A stretch of DNA of 64,000 nt from Haemophilus_D parainfluenzae_AD (GTDB lineage Bacteria; Pseudomonadota; Gammaproteobacteria; Enterobacterales; Pasteurellaceae), in the NCBI RefSeq assembly GCF_001679325.1, contig NZ_LZMX01000003.1; one strand, written 5' to 3'. Position numbers and translations under genes: made by a program. This document shows positions 51,074 to 58,700 of the stretch, piece after piece; positions within the stretch are counted from its first letter, which is position 1; every line of letters begins with the position of its first letter. The notes below the pieces were generated by a model that was given only the letters and a program-made list of their open reading frames with translations, was not told the DNA's origin and did no database searches.

Positions 51074-53083
51074 ATGAGCCTTCAGCAACAAATTGATACA
51101 TTACGTCAGGATCTTCGTCGTTATGAATATGAATATCACGTGTTGGATAATCCAACCATTCCTGATGCAGAATATGACCGTTTATTTCACCAACTTAAAG
51201 CCTTAGAAACCACTCATCCGGAACTCATTACGGCAGATTCACCTACTCAACGTGTGGGCGCCAAACCGCTTTCTGGCTTTGCACAAATTCGTCATGAAAT
51301 TCCAATGTTATCTTTAGATAATGCGTTTTCAGACGAGGAATTTTATGCATTCGTAAAACGCATTGAAGATCGTCTTATTCGTTTGCCTGAACCCCTTACT
51401 TTTTGCTGTGAACCTAAGTTAGATGGTTTAGCGGTGAGTATTTTGTATGTGAATGGTGTACTGACTCAAGCCGCAACTCGCGGTGATGGGACAACAGGGG
51501 AAGACATTACCGCGAATATTCGTACGATTCGAAATATTCCGTTGCAACTTTTAATGGACAATCCACCCGCTCGTTTAGAAGTGCGCGGTGAAGTATTTAT
51601 GCCACAAGCAGGCTTTGAGCGTTTAAATCAACTGGCGTTAGAGAAAGGTGAGAAAACTTTTGCTAACCCGCGTAATGCTGCAGCGGGATCGTTGCGCCAG
51701 CTCGATCCGAAAATTACGAGTAAACGTCCATTGGTCTTGAATGCTTATAGTATTGGTATCGCTGAAGGGGTAGATTTACCGAATACACATTATGATCGTT
51801 TGCAATGGTTGAAGTCTATTGGGATTCCAGTAAACCCAGAAATCCGTTTATGTAACGGCACAGATGAAGTGTTGGATTTTTATCGTGATATTCAAAATAA
51901 ACGCAGTTCTCTTGGCTACGATATTGATGGCACCGTGCTGAAAATTAATGATATTGCGTTACAAGAGAAATTAGGTTTTATCTCAAAAGCGCCACGTTGG
52001 GCAATTGCTTATAAATTCCCTGCGCAAGAAGAATTAACTCGCTTAAATGATGTGGAATTCCAAGTGGGCAGAACAGGGGCGATTACCCCAGTGGCTAAAT
52101 TGGAACCGGTATTTGTGGCTGGTGTCACGGTAAGTAACGCCACATTACATAACGGCGATGAAATTGAACGCTTAGATATTGCGATTGGCGATACGGTGGT
52201 TATTCGTCGTGCGGGGGATGTGATCCCACAAATTATTGGTGTATTGCACGACCGTCGCCCAGCAGATGCGAGACCGATCATTTTCCCTAAAACTTGTCCT
52301 GTATGTGATTCGGCCATTGTTCGTATTGAAGGCGAAGCAGTAGCACGTTGTACGGGCGGTTTGTTCTGTGCAGCACAGCGTAAAGAAGCGCTTAAACATT
52401 TCGTTTCTCGCAAGGCCATGGATATTGATGGGGTAGGGGGTAAATTAATCGAGCAGTTGGTGGATCGTGAATTAGTTCATACACCCGCCGATTTATTTAA
52501 GTTAGATTTAACTACGCTAACCCGTTTGGAAAGAATGGGCACAAAATCAGCCGAAAATGCCTTAGCGAGCCTTGAAAAAGCAAAAAATACGACGTTGGCA
52601 CGTTTTATTTTTGCTTTAGGAATCCGTGAAGTGGGTGAAGCAACGGCATTGAATTTAGCAAATCATTTCAAAACCCTAGAAGCGTTGCAAAATGCAGATT
52701 TAGAGGCCTTACAGCAAGTGCCTGATGTGGGCGAAGTAGTGGCAAATCGTATTTTGGCGTTTTGGCATGAACCACATAATGTCGCTGTGGTGAATGATTT
52801 GATCGCTCAAGGCGTACATTGGGAAACCGTGGAAACCAAAGAAGTGACAGAAAACCGTTTTAAAGGTAAAACAGTGGTGTTAACGGGAACCTTAACTCAA
52901 ATGGGACGTAATGAAGCTAAGGCGTTATTACAAGACATGGGCGCGAAAGTGAGCGGCTCGGTTTCAGCAAAAACAGATTTTGTGATTGCCGGTGATGCGG
53001 CAGGTTCTAAGCTCACAAAAGCACAGGAATTAGGCGTGACGGTTTTAACGGAAGAAGAGTTCCTTGCAGAAATTCAGTCATAA
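51074..53083 (+). CDS. ligA: NAD-dependent DNA ligase
   Basis: Seals nicks using NAD. The 669 residues have an N-terminal Ia domain (LRRYEYEYHVLDNPTIPDAEYD), the adenylation domain with the nucleophile Lys115 in EPKLDGLA (the same number as in E. coli), an OB fold, the four-Cys zinc finger (CPVCDSAI, then C at CTGG and C at LFC), helix-hairpin-helix repeats and a C-terminal BRCT domain (FKGKTVVLTGTLTQMGRNEAK). I chose the start at 51074 because of the Lys115 number; an upstream ATG at 51050 would add eight residues. Confidence 0.97.
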   Translation: MSLQQQIDTLRQDLRRYEYEYHVLDNPTIPDAEYDRLFHQLKALETTHPELITADSPTQRVGAKPLSGFAQIRHEIPMLSLDNAFSDEEFYAFVKRIEDRLIRLPEPLTFCCEPKLDGLAVSILYVNGVLTQAATRGDGTTGEDITANIRTIRNIPLQLLMDNPPARLEVRGEVFMPQAGFERLNQLALEKGEKTFANPRNAAAGSLRQLDPKITSKRPLVLNAYSIGIAEGVDLPNTHYDRLQWLKSIGIPVNPEIRLCNGTDEVLDFYRDIQNKRSSLGYDIDGTVLKINDIALQEKLGFISKAPRWAIAYKFPAQEELTRLNDVEFQVGRTGAITPVAKLEPVFVAGVTVSNATLHNGDEIERLDIAIGDTVVIRRAGDVIPQIIGVLHDRRPADARPIIFPKTCPVCDSAIVRIEGEAVARCTGGLFCAAQRKEALKHFVSRKAMDIDGVGGKLIEQLVDRELVHTPADLFKLDLTTLTRLERMGTKSAENALASLEKAKNTTLARFIFALGIREVGEATALNLANHFKTLEALQNADLEALQQVPDVGEVVANRILAFWHEPHNVAVVNDLIAQGVHWETVETKEVTENRFKGKTVVLTGTLTQMGRNEAKALLQDMGAKVSGSVSAKTDFVIAGDAAGSKLTKAQELGVTVLTEEEFLAEIQS

Positions 53084-53100
53084 TTAAACGGTTAGAAAAC

Positions 53101-53134
53101 AAAATGGGGCGTAGATGATACGCCCCATTTTTTA
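53101..53134. terminator. Bidirectional terminator between ligA and tyrP
   Basis: AAAATGGGGCGTA and TACGCCCCATTTT are perfect inverted arms with a GATGA loop. Confidence 0.92.
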
Positions 53135-53164
53135 TCTCAAAACACGCTCAAAATTGACCGCACT

Positions 53165-54385
53165 TTAGCCTGCTACTGCAGGTAAATAACCTGCTTGAAT
53201 TAAGAATGGTACGATCATAATGATTACGCCAATTACTAAGGCTATCACTAAGGTTACGTTTCCACCGATTACACGATAAGGCAGATTTGGATTCGCTTGA
53301 CGTGTTTTCCATGCTAGTCCAATAGGTAAAATTAAGCAATAGAATGCACAGAGTAAACCCGCATAGCTTAATGCGGCAATAAAACCTTCAGGATAATACA
53401 AGGCGAATGCAAGTGGTGGAGTAAATGCTGCAACAGTCAGTGTTAAACGGTTGTGTGGCAATTTGTAACGTTTAAATAAATCGCCTAAACCTTCAAATAC
53501 CCCTAGCATCACACCTAGGAAAGAAGTAATTAATGCAAGTGCAGAGAACACACGTACGATTTCACCCATAATGTGGGAGTTCGTGATTTTACGTGTTGCA
53601 TTGACTAAGCCGTTAAGGGTTGGATCTGCTTGGAGCAATTGTACGAACTCATTTTGGCTTAATACACCGTGAGTCGCTAATTGCCATATAAAATAAGCGA
53701 TCAGTGGAATGGCTGTACCAATTAAAATCGCTTTACGGAATTGAGTGACACTACCATCTAAATAGCTATTTACGCTACCCATGATGATGTGGAAGCCAAA
53801 AGAGGTAAAGAAAATTGGTGCCGCAGAGATCACGAAAGCATAATTTAAAGGTAAGGCCATCAGGTTATCGACAGATACTTTTGGTAACATCATGAACAAC
53901 ACAAAAGCAAAGGCAATTAATTTACCGATGAACAGAATACGGGTGGCACCATCAACGCCTCTTGTACCTACAACCACAAAGGCACCGAGTACGACGGTAA
54001 ATAAAATGATTGAAAGTTCGGAGGAGAGACTTTCAAAGCCAAAAGCCGTTGGTAAACCAGATAATAATGAACCGCCTCCGGTGATGTAGGCCGCAGAAAG
54101 GGCGTAAAGTAAAATGAGCAAGCTAAAAGTCGCTAAGACACGTCCAGTGATACCAAAGTATTTTTCAGCGAGAGTCGCTACGCCATCATTCAGGCGATCA
54201 GCTGTTTGATAGACTTCAACAAAAAGTAAACCGCTATAAACTAACAGCGCCCATAAGCCGACTAATAATAAAACAGTGTAACCAAAACCAATTCCGGCAG
54301 AGGTTAATGGCATCGCGAGCATCCCGGCTCCGATGGTCGTGCCTGCAATGATTAAGGCACTGCCGAATGTTTTGTTCTTTAGCAT
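53165..54385 (-). CDS. tyrP: Tyrosine-specific transport protein (HAAAP family)
   Basis: A proton-coupled aromatic amino acid permease of 406 residues with 11 membrane segments. The N-terminal signature GSALIIAGTTIGAGMLAMPL and FTSFGFHIIMG with the following helix are characteristic of the TyrP/Mtr/TnaB family. The specific assignment to tyrosine is from similarity to H. influenzae TyrP B, which has the same length and neighbourhood, as I recall. It is downstream of tdk and separated from it by 36 bases. GGAGGA lies before the ATG. Confidence 0.92.
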   Translation of the reverse strand: MLKNKTFGSALIIAGTTIGAGMLAMPLTSAGIGFGYTVLLLVGLWALLVYSGLLFVEVYQTADRLNDGVATLAEKYFGITGRVLATFSLLILLYALSAAYITGGGSLLSGLPTAFGFESLSSELSIILFTVVLGAFVVVGTRGVDGATRILFIGKLIAFAFVLFMMLPKVSVDNLMALPLNYAFVISAAPIFFTSFGFHIIMGSVNSYLDGSVTQFRKAILIGTAIPLIAYFIWQLATHGVLSQNEFVQLLQADPTLNGLVNATRKITNSHIMGEIVRVFSALALITSFLGVMLGVFEGLGDLFKRYKLPHNRLTLTVAAFTPPLAFALYYPEGFIAALSYAGLLCAFYCLILPIGLAWKTRQANPNLPYRVIGGNVTLVIALVIGVIIMIVPFLIQAGYLPAVAG

Positions 54386-54421
54386 AAAATTGTCCTCCGA
54401 GTATAAAATTGAAAAATGAGA

Positions 54422-55003
54422 TTAAAGCTGACCGCACTTTTCTTTGTAATGATAGCGGCAAACCGAAAGATAAGAGTCATTTCCACCGATTTGGATTTGT
54501 TCCCCTTCCTTAATGACTTCACCTTGTTCATTTAAACGTAAAACGAAATTGGCTTTACGCCCACAATAACAGATTGTTTTTAATTCTTCTAGTTGATCTG
54601 CCCAAGCAAGTAAATACTTACTGCCTTCAAATAGCTCAGCCTGGAAGTCGGTACGCAAGCCATAACAAAGCACAGGAATCTTCAGTTTATCTACAACATC
54701 GCTTAATTGATACACCTGTTGTTTCGTTAAAAACTGGGCTTCGTCAACCAAAACACAATCAATTTTTTCTTGTTGTAAACGTTGACTCACTTCAGCAAAA
54801 AGGTCACTGGTTGACGTAAATAAATTCGCCTCTTCATGAATACCAATACGTGACGTGACTTTGCCTGCGCCAAAACGATCATCAATCGCTGCCGTATAAA
54901 CCATGGTGTTCATATTGCGTTCACGATAGTTATAGGAAGACTGTAACAATGTGGTTGATTTACCCGCATTCATCGTAGAGTAGTAAAAATAGAGTTTTGC
55001 CAT
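54422..55003 (-). CDS. tdk: Thymidine kinase
   Basis: Phosphorylates thymidine for salvage. A type II enzyme of 193 residues. The P-loop is in MNAGKSTTLL (residues 11-20), the Mg/catalytic region is CVLVDEAQFL, and the zinc cysteines appear in CYCGRKANFV and CRYHYKEKC at the C-terminus. The ATG overlaps the TAA stop of the upstream small membrane protein gene (TAATG), so translation should be coupled. Confidence 0.97.
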   Translation of the reverse strand: MAKLYFYYSTMNAGKSTTLLQSSYNYRERNMNTMVYTAAIDDRFGAGKVTSRIGIHEEANLFTSTSDLFAEVSQRLQQEKIDCVLVDEAQFLTKQQVYQLSDVVDKLKIPVLCYGLRTDFQAELFEGSKYLLAWADQLEELKTICYCGRKANFVLRLNEQGEVIKEGEQIQIGGNDSYLSVCRYHYKEKCGQL

Positions 55004-55239
55004 TATTTAATCACCCATTTCCAGAAATGATAGGCAATGAATCCTGCAACAGGTGGACAGGCTGCTAGCATAAAGGTCCCGTAAGTGGCACCTCCTCCCA
55101 CCATTTTTCCTGCTTCAGCAAGAGCGTCAACAATATCACTGCTTGGCGTGGTAAAAATCCATGCACCAATAATCGCGAGCACCAAAAAACAAGCGATACC
55201 GGCTGCACGCATGGCTCTTACTTTAATCATATTTTCCAT
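55003..55239 (-). CDS. Small membrane protein of unknown function
   Basis: A 78-residue protein with two hydrophobic segments (about 11-28, GIACFLVLAIIGAWIF, and about 50-70, TYGTFMLAACPPVAGFIAYHFW). I do not recognise it. AAGGAAAAAAT precedes the first ATG; a second ATG three codons later is possible. Its stop overlaps the tdk start and it lies 9 bases after tsaD, so it is in a tsaD-tdk operon. I do not recall this gene between gcp and tdk in H. influenzae, so it may be a lineage-specific insertion. Confidence 0.7.
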   Translation of the reverse strand: MENMIKVRAMRAAGIACFLVLAIIGAWIFTTPSSDIVDALAEAGKMVGGGATYGTFMLAACPPVAGFIAYHFWKWVIK

Positions 55240-55248
55240 ATTTTTTCC

Positions 55249-56277
55249 TTAAATTGCAGGGAGTTCGGCCATTGCCCAACGAGGTTTGACATCAATGGCG
55301 AGATCGCTGTGCTGACCTTGTTTTAAACGTAAAAAGCCCGTATAGGCAATCATGGCGCCGTTATCGGTACAAAATTGAGGTTGCGGATAAAATACTTCAC
55401 CACCAAGATTTTTCATCATTGTGCCAAGGGTTTCACGTAATTTTTTGTTTGCACTTACGCCGCCAGCAATGACTAAACGCTTATAACCGGTTTCTTTTAA
55501 GGCACGTTTGCATTTAATTGCAAGTGTATCCACGACAGAATCTTGGAAGGCAAAGGCAATATCAGCTTTGGTTTGTTCGGTTAATTCACCTTCTTGTTTG
55601 AACGCCTGATTAATGGTGTTTGCTGCTGAGGTTTTTAAACCTGAAAAGCTAAAATCAAGACCAGGTCGATCCGTCATTGGTCGAGGGAACACAAAACGAT
55701 CCGGCGATCCTTTTTCGGCTAAACGTGAAAGTGCGGCACCACCAGGGTAATCTAGCCCTAATAATTTCGCGGTTTTATCAAAGGCTTCACCTGCTGCATC
55801 ATCAATGGATTCGCCAATGACTTCATATTTCCCTACTCCATCAACGCGCACTAATTGTGTGTGTCCACCTGAAACTAAGAGGGCAATAAATGGAAAGTGC
55901 GGTCGATTTTCATCAAGCATTGGCGCAAGTAGATGACCTTCCATGTGATGTACGCCAATAGCGGGCACATTCCAAGCATAAGCCAGTGAACGCGCGATCG
56001 TTGCACCTACTAATAATGCGCCGACTAAACCAGGACCACTTGTATAGGCGATACCATCAATTTGATCTGCGGTTAAATTGGCTTCTTCTAATGCAGCTTT
56101 AATTAATGGCGCTGTTTTGCGAATGTGATCGCGAGAAGCCAACTCTGGTACCACACCGCCGTAATCCGCATGCAAGGTAATTTGCGTGTAGAGTTGATTA
56201 GCAATTAAACCTTTATCTTCATCATAAATCGCGACACCTGTTTCATCACAGGAGGTTTCGATTCCTAAAATACGCAT
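55249..56277 (-). CDS. tsaD: tRNA threonylcarbamoyladenosine (t6A) synthesis protein TsaD
   Basis: Transfers the threonylcarbamoyl group to A37 of ANN-decoding tRNAs, with TsaB and TsaE. The 342 residues have the ASKHA-fold motif GIETSCDETGVAIYD near the N-terminus, the metal-binding HHMEGHLLAP (about residues 110-119) and LLVSGGHTQLV. The final metal Asp is in CTDNGAMIAY. It is divergent from the rpsU-dnaG-rpoD operon, an order that is common in gamma-proteobacteria. Confidence 0.97.
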   Translation of the reverse strand: MRILGIETSCDETGVAIYDEDKGLIANQLYTQITLHADYGGVVPELASRDHIRKTAPLIKAALEEANLTADQIDGIAYTSGPGLVGALLVGATIARSLAYAWNVPAIGVHHMEGHLLAPMLDENRPHFPFIALLVSGGHTQLVRVDGVGKYEVIGESIDDAAGEAFDKTAKLLGLDYPGGAALSRLAEKGSPDRFVFPRPMTDRPGLDFSFSGLKTSAANTINQAFKQEGELTEQTKADIAFAFQDSVVDTLAIKCKRALKETGYKRLVIAGGVSANKKLRETLGTMMKNLGGEVFYPQPQFCTDNGAMIAYTGFLRLKQGQHSDLAIDVKPRWAMAELPAI

Positions 56278-56367
56278 TTTCTTCTCATTTTATTAAAAAA
56301 TTGGCAAAGATTTTACCTTGTTTAGCCCGCTTAAACCAGTTCAAACGCCAAATTTTCAGCAAATAGG

Positions 56368-56399
56368 CGATCTTTCCTTTGCTTTTGCAGGGAAGATCG
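56368..56399. promoter_or_regulatory. Inverted repeat in the tsaD-rpsU divergent region
   Basis: CGATCTTTCC and GGGAAGATCG are nearly perfect inverted arms around a 12-base loop. It is 96 bases before rpsU and 91 from tsaD. A role as an operator or leader structure is not established. Confidence 0.5.
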
Positions 56400-56425
56400 A
56401 TTAGAATTGCGTTCTTTATTGAATT

Positions 56426-56441
56426 TGCCGTTTATTCGGCA
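56426..56441 (+). promoter_or_regulatory. Small hairpin in the rpsU leader
   Basis: TGCCG and CGGCA pair around a six-base loop, about 54 bases before the rpsU ATG. It may lie in the leader RNA or in the promoter. It is not followed by a T run, so it is unlikely to be a simple terminator. Confidence 0.4.
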
Positions 56442-56494
56442 GTAATAAAAATTTAAAATTGCAATTAAATTAAACTCATTGAGGTGATTGGCTT

Positions 56495-56710
56495 ATGCCT
56501 GTAATTAAAGTACGTGAAAACGAATCATTCGACGTAGCTTTACGTCGTTTCAAACGCTCTTGCGAAAAAGCTGGTATTTTAGCAGAAGTTCGCGCTCGTG
56601 AATTCTATGAAAAACCAACTACAATCCGTAAACGTGAAAAAGCAACGCTTGCTAAACGTCACGCTAAACGTAATGCTCGCGAAAACGCGCGTAATACCCG
56701 TTTATACTAA
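56495..56710 (+). CDS. rpsU: Small ribosomal subunit protein bS21
   Basis: The 71-residue S21 protein, highly basic, starts MPVIKVRENESFDVALRRFKRSCEKAG as in all gamma-proteobacteria. First gene of the macromolecular synthesis operon with dnaG and rpoD. GAGGTGATTGGCTT precedes the ATG. A terminator-like hairpin separates it from dnaG. Confidence 0.99.
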   Translation: MPVIKVRENESFDVALRRFKRSCEKAGILAEVRAREFYEKPTTIRKREKATLAKRHAKRNARENARNTRLY

Positions 56711-56741
56711 TTTGTAGTATTTTCTAACTCGAGTTAAGACA

Positions 56742-56775
56742 AACCGTGAAACCTTTTGGGTATCACGGTTTTGTT
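56742..56775 (+). terminator. Attenuating terminator between rpsU and dnaG
   Basis: AACCGTGA and TCACGGTT form a stem with a loop of about 13 bases, followed by a weak T-rich tail (TTGTTGCTTT). This matches the leaky internal terminator known in the E. coli rpsU-dnaG-rpoD operon, which lowers primase expression. Confidence 0.75.
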
Positions 56776-56846
56776 GCTTTAAACTCATCGAAAAAAGTCA
56801 CGCAAAATCAACCGCACTTTCGCATCGTATTCAAGGAGGCAAGGCA

Positions 56847-58631
56847 ATGAAAGGTTCAATTCCACGCCAATTTATTGATGATCTGCTCACAAAATCGAAT
56901 ATTGTCGATGTGATTAATGCGCGCGTGAAACTCAAAAAAGCGGGACGGGATTATCAAGCTTGTTGTCCGTTTCATCACGAAAAAACACCCTCTTTCACGG
57001 TAAGTGAAAAAAAACAATTCTATTATTGCTTTGGCTGTGGCGCGAAAGGCAATGCGATTTCATTTTTAATGGATTATGACAAATTAGAATTTGTTGAAGC
57101 TGTTGAAGAACTTGCTGCTTCGGCAGGGCTTGAAGTGCCTTATGAAAAACGCCCAAACCAATTTGGCAATAAACCGGATGTGAGCTATCAAACAAAACGT
57201 AATTTATACGATTTGATGCAAGAGATTGCGTCGTTTTATCAAGCGCAACTTCCGCTAAATATTCCTGCTCAAAGCTATCTTCAGCAGCGTGGTTTATCGC
57301 CCGAGATTATCGATCGTTTTCAAATCGGTTATGTGCCCAATGCGATGGATACAGTGTTACGTCAATTCGGCAAAAATCGAGAAGAACAGAAAAAACTGTT
57401 TGATTTAGGCATGCTTTCTCGCAACGATCGTGGCAATGTGTACGATAAATTCCGTAATCGCATTATGTTTCCGATTAGAGATAAACGTGGTCGTACGGTC
57501 GCTTTTGGGGGACGTGTTTTAACGGATGAAAAACCCAAGTATTTGAACTCACCCGAAACCATTACATACCATAAAGGTAATGAGCTTTATGGCTTGTATG
57601 AAGCCTTACAAATCAATGATGAGCCAGAAAAATTACTGGTGGTTGAAGGCTACATGGATGTGGTGGCATTAGCGCAATTTGGTGTCAATTATGCAGTAGC
57701 TTCTCTTGGGACATCGACGACTTCGGAGCAAATTCAATTATTGTTCCGTTCAACAGAGCAGGTCATTTGCTGTTACGATGGGGATAGAGCAGGACGAGAT
57801 GCCGCTTGGCGAGCGCTTAAAAACGCCTTACCTTATCTGGAAGATGGACGACAAATTAAGTTTATTTTCCTGCCTGATGGAGAAGATCCGGATACTTATA
57901 TTCGTCAATATGGTAAAGAAAAGTTTGAAGAATATATTGATCAAGCCCAGTCTCTCACAGAATTTTTATTTACGCATTTAAGTCCACAGGTGGATTTTTC
58001 AACACAAGAAGGACGAGGCAAATTAGTCGCACTTGCGGCGCCTTTAATTCGTCAAATTCCTGGTGATATGTTGCGTCTATCATTGCGAAATATGTTGGCA
58101 CAAAAGCTTGGAATCTTTGATCAATCACAGCTTGAAAGCTTAATTCCAAATCAAATAGACAAAGCTGAACCCAAACCTAAAACGTCACAAAAAACCATTA
58201 AGAAAACGCCAATGCGTGTGGTGATTTCGCTGTTATTACAGAATTCACAATTAGTGAATCGTATTTCGGATATCGGTTTACAAGCCTTAAAGCATGAAGC
58301 GGGTTACGAATTACTTGAAAAATTGACCGCACTTTGTCGTGAACGAGAAGGTATTACAACAGGGCAAATCTTAGAATATTTTCGTGATACAGAATTCAGC
58401 AAGGCCCTTGAAATATTAGCTTCTTGGGATCATCTATTAGATGACTTAGAAATCATTAATGCATTCTCTCAAAACTACCGTCGTTTGAATATTCAAGCGA
58501 TTGAACGTGACATTGAAATGCTGATTGCAAAAGAAAGGGCGGAAGGATTAACGGATCAAGAACGAGCAATTTTAGTGAATTTGCTCAAGGGAAAAGAAGA
58601 GCAGAAAAAACAGTTAGTTAATCCGTCATAA
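56847..58631 (+). CDS. dnaG: DNA primase
   Basis: Makes RNA primers for DNA replication. The 594 residues start with the CHC2 zinc finger (CCPFHHEKTPSFTVSEKKQFYYCFGCG, about residues 39-66), then the TOPRIM catalytic core (VVEGYMDVVALAQFG, CYDGDRAGRDAA), and a C-terminal helicase-binding domain. CAAGGAGGCAAGGCA precedes the ATG. An uptake core in the last quarter encodes EKLTAL. Confidence 0.98.
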   Translation: MKGSIPRQFIDDLLTKSNIVDVINARVKLKKAGRDYQACCPFHHEKTPSFTVSEKKQFYYCFGCGAKGNAISFLMDYDKLEFVEAVEELAASAGLEVPYEKRPNQFGNKPDVSYQTKRNLYDLMQEIASFYQAQLPLNIPAQSYLQQRGLSPEIIDRFQIGYVPNAMDTVLRQFGKNREEQKKLFDLGMLSRNDRGNVYDKFRNRIMFPIRDKRGRTVAFGGRVLTDEKPKYLNSPETITYHKGNELYGLYEALQINDEPEKLLVVEGYMDVVALAQFGVNYAVASLGTSTTSEQIQLLFRSTEQVICCYDGDRAGRDAAWRALKNALPYLEDGRQIKFIFLPDGEDPDTYIRQYGKEKFEEYIDQAQSLTEFLFTHLSPQVDFSTQEGRGKLVALAAPLIRQIPGDMLRLSLRNMLAQKLGIFDQSQLESLIPNQIDKAEPKPKTSQKTIKKTPMRVVISLLLQNSQLVNRISDIGLQALKHEAGYELLEKLTALCREREGITTGQILEYFRDTEFSKALEILASWDHLLDDLEIINAFSQNYRRLNIQAIERDIEMLIAKERAEGLTDQERAILVNLLKGKEEQKKQLVNPS

Positions 58632-58700
58632 CAATGGTAAAATCTCCTGTTTAAAACAAGGGCTTTTATCTTCCAAAAATAACGCAAAACGGGAATAAAA

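Noticed and set aside
52009..52419. Minus-strand frame of 136 codons in ligA
   Set aside because: The plus strand encodes the OB fold and zinc finger of ligase there, and no ribosome binding site is present on the minus strand.
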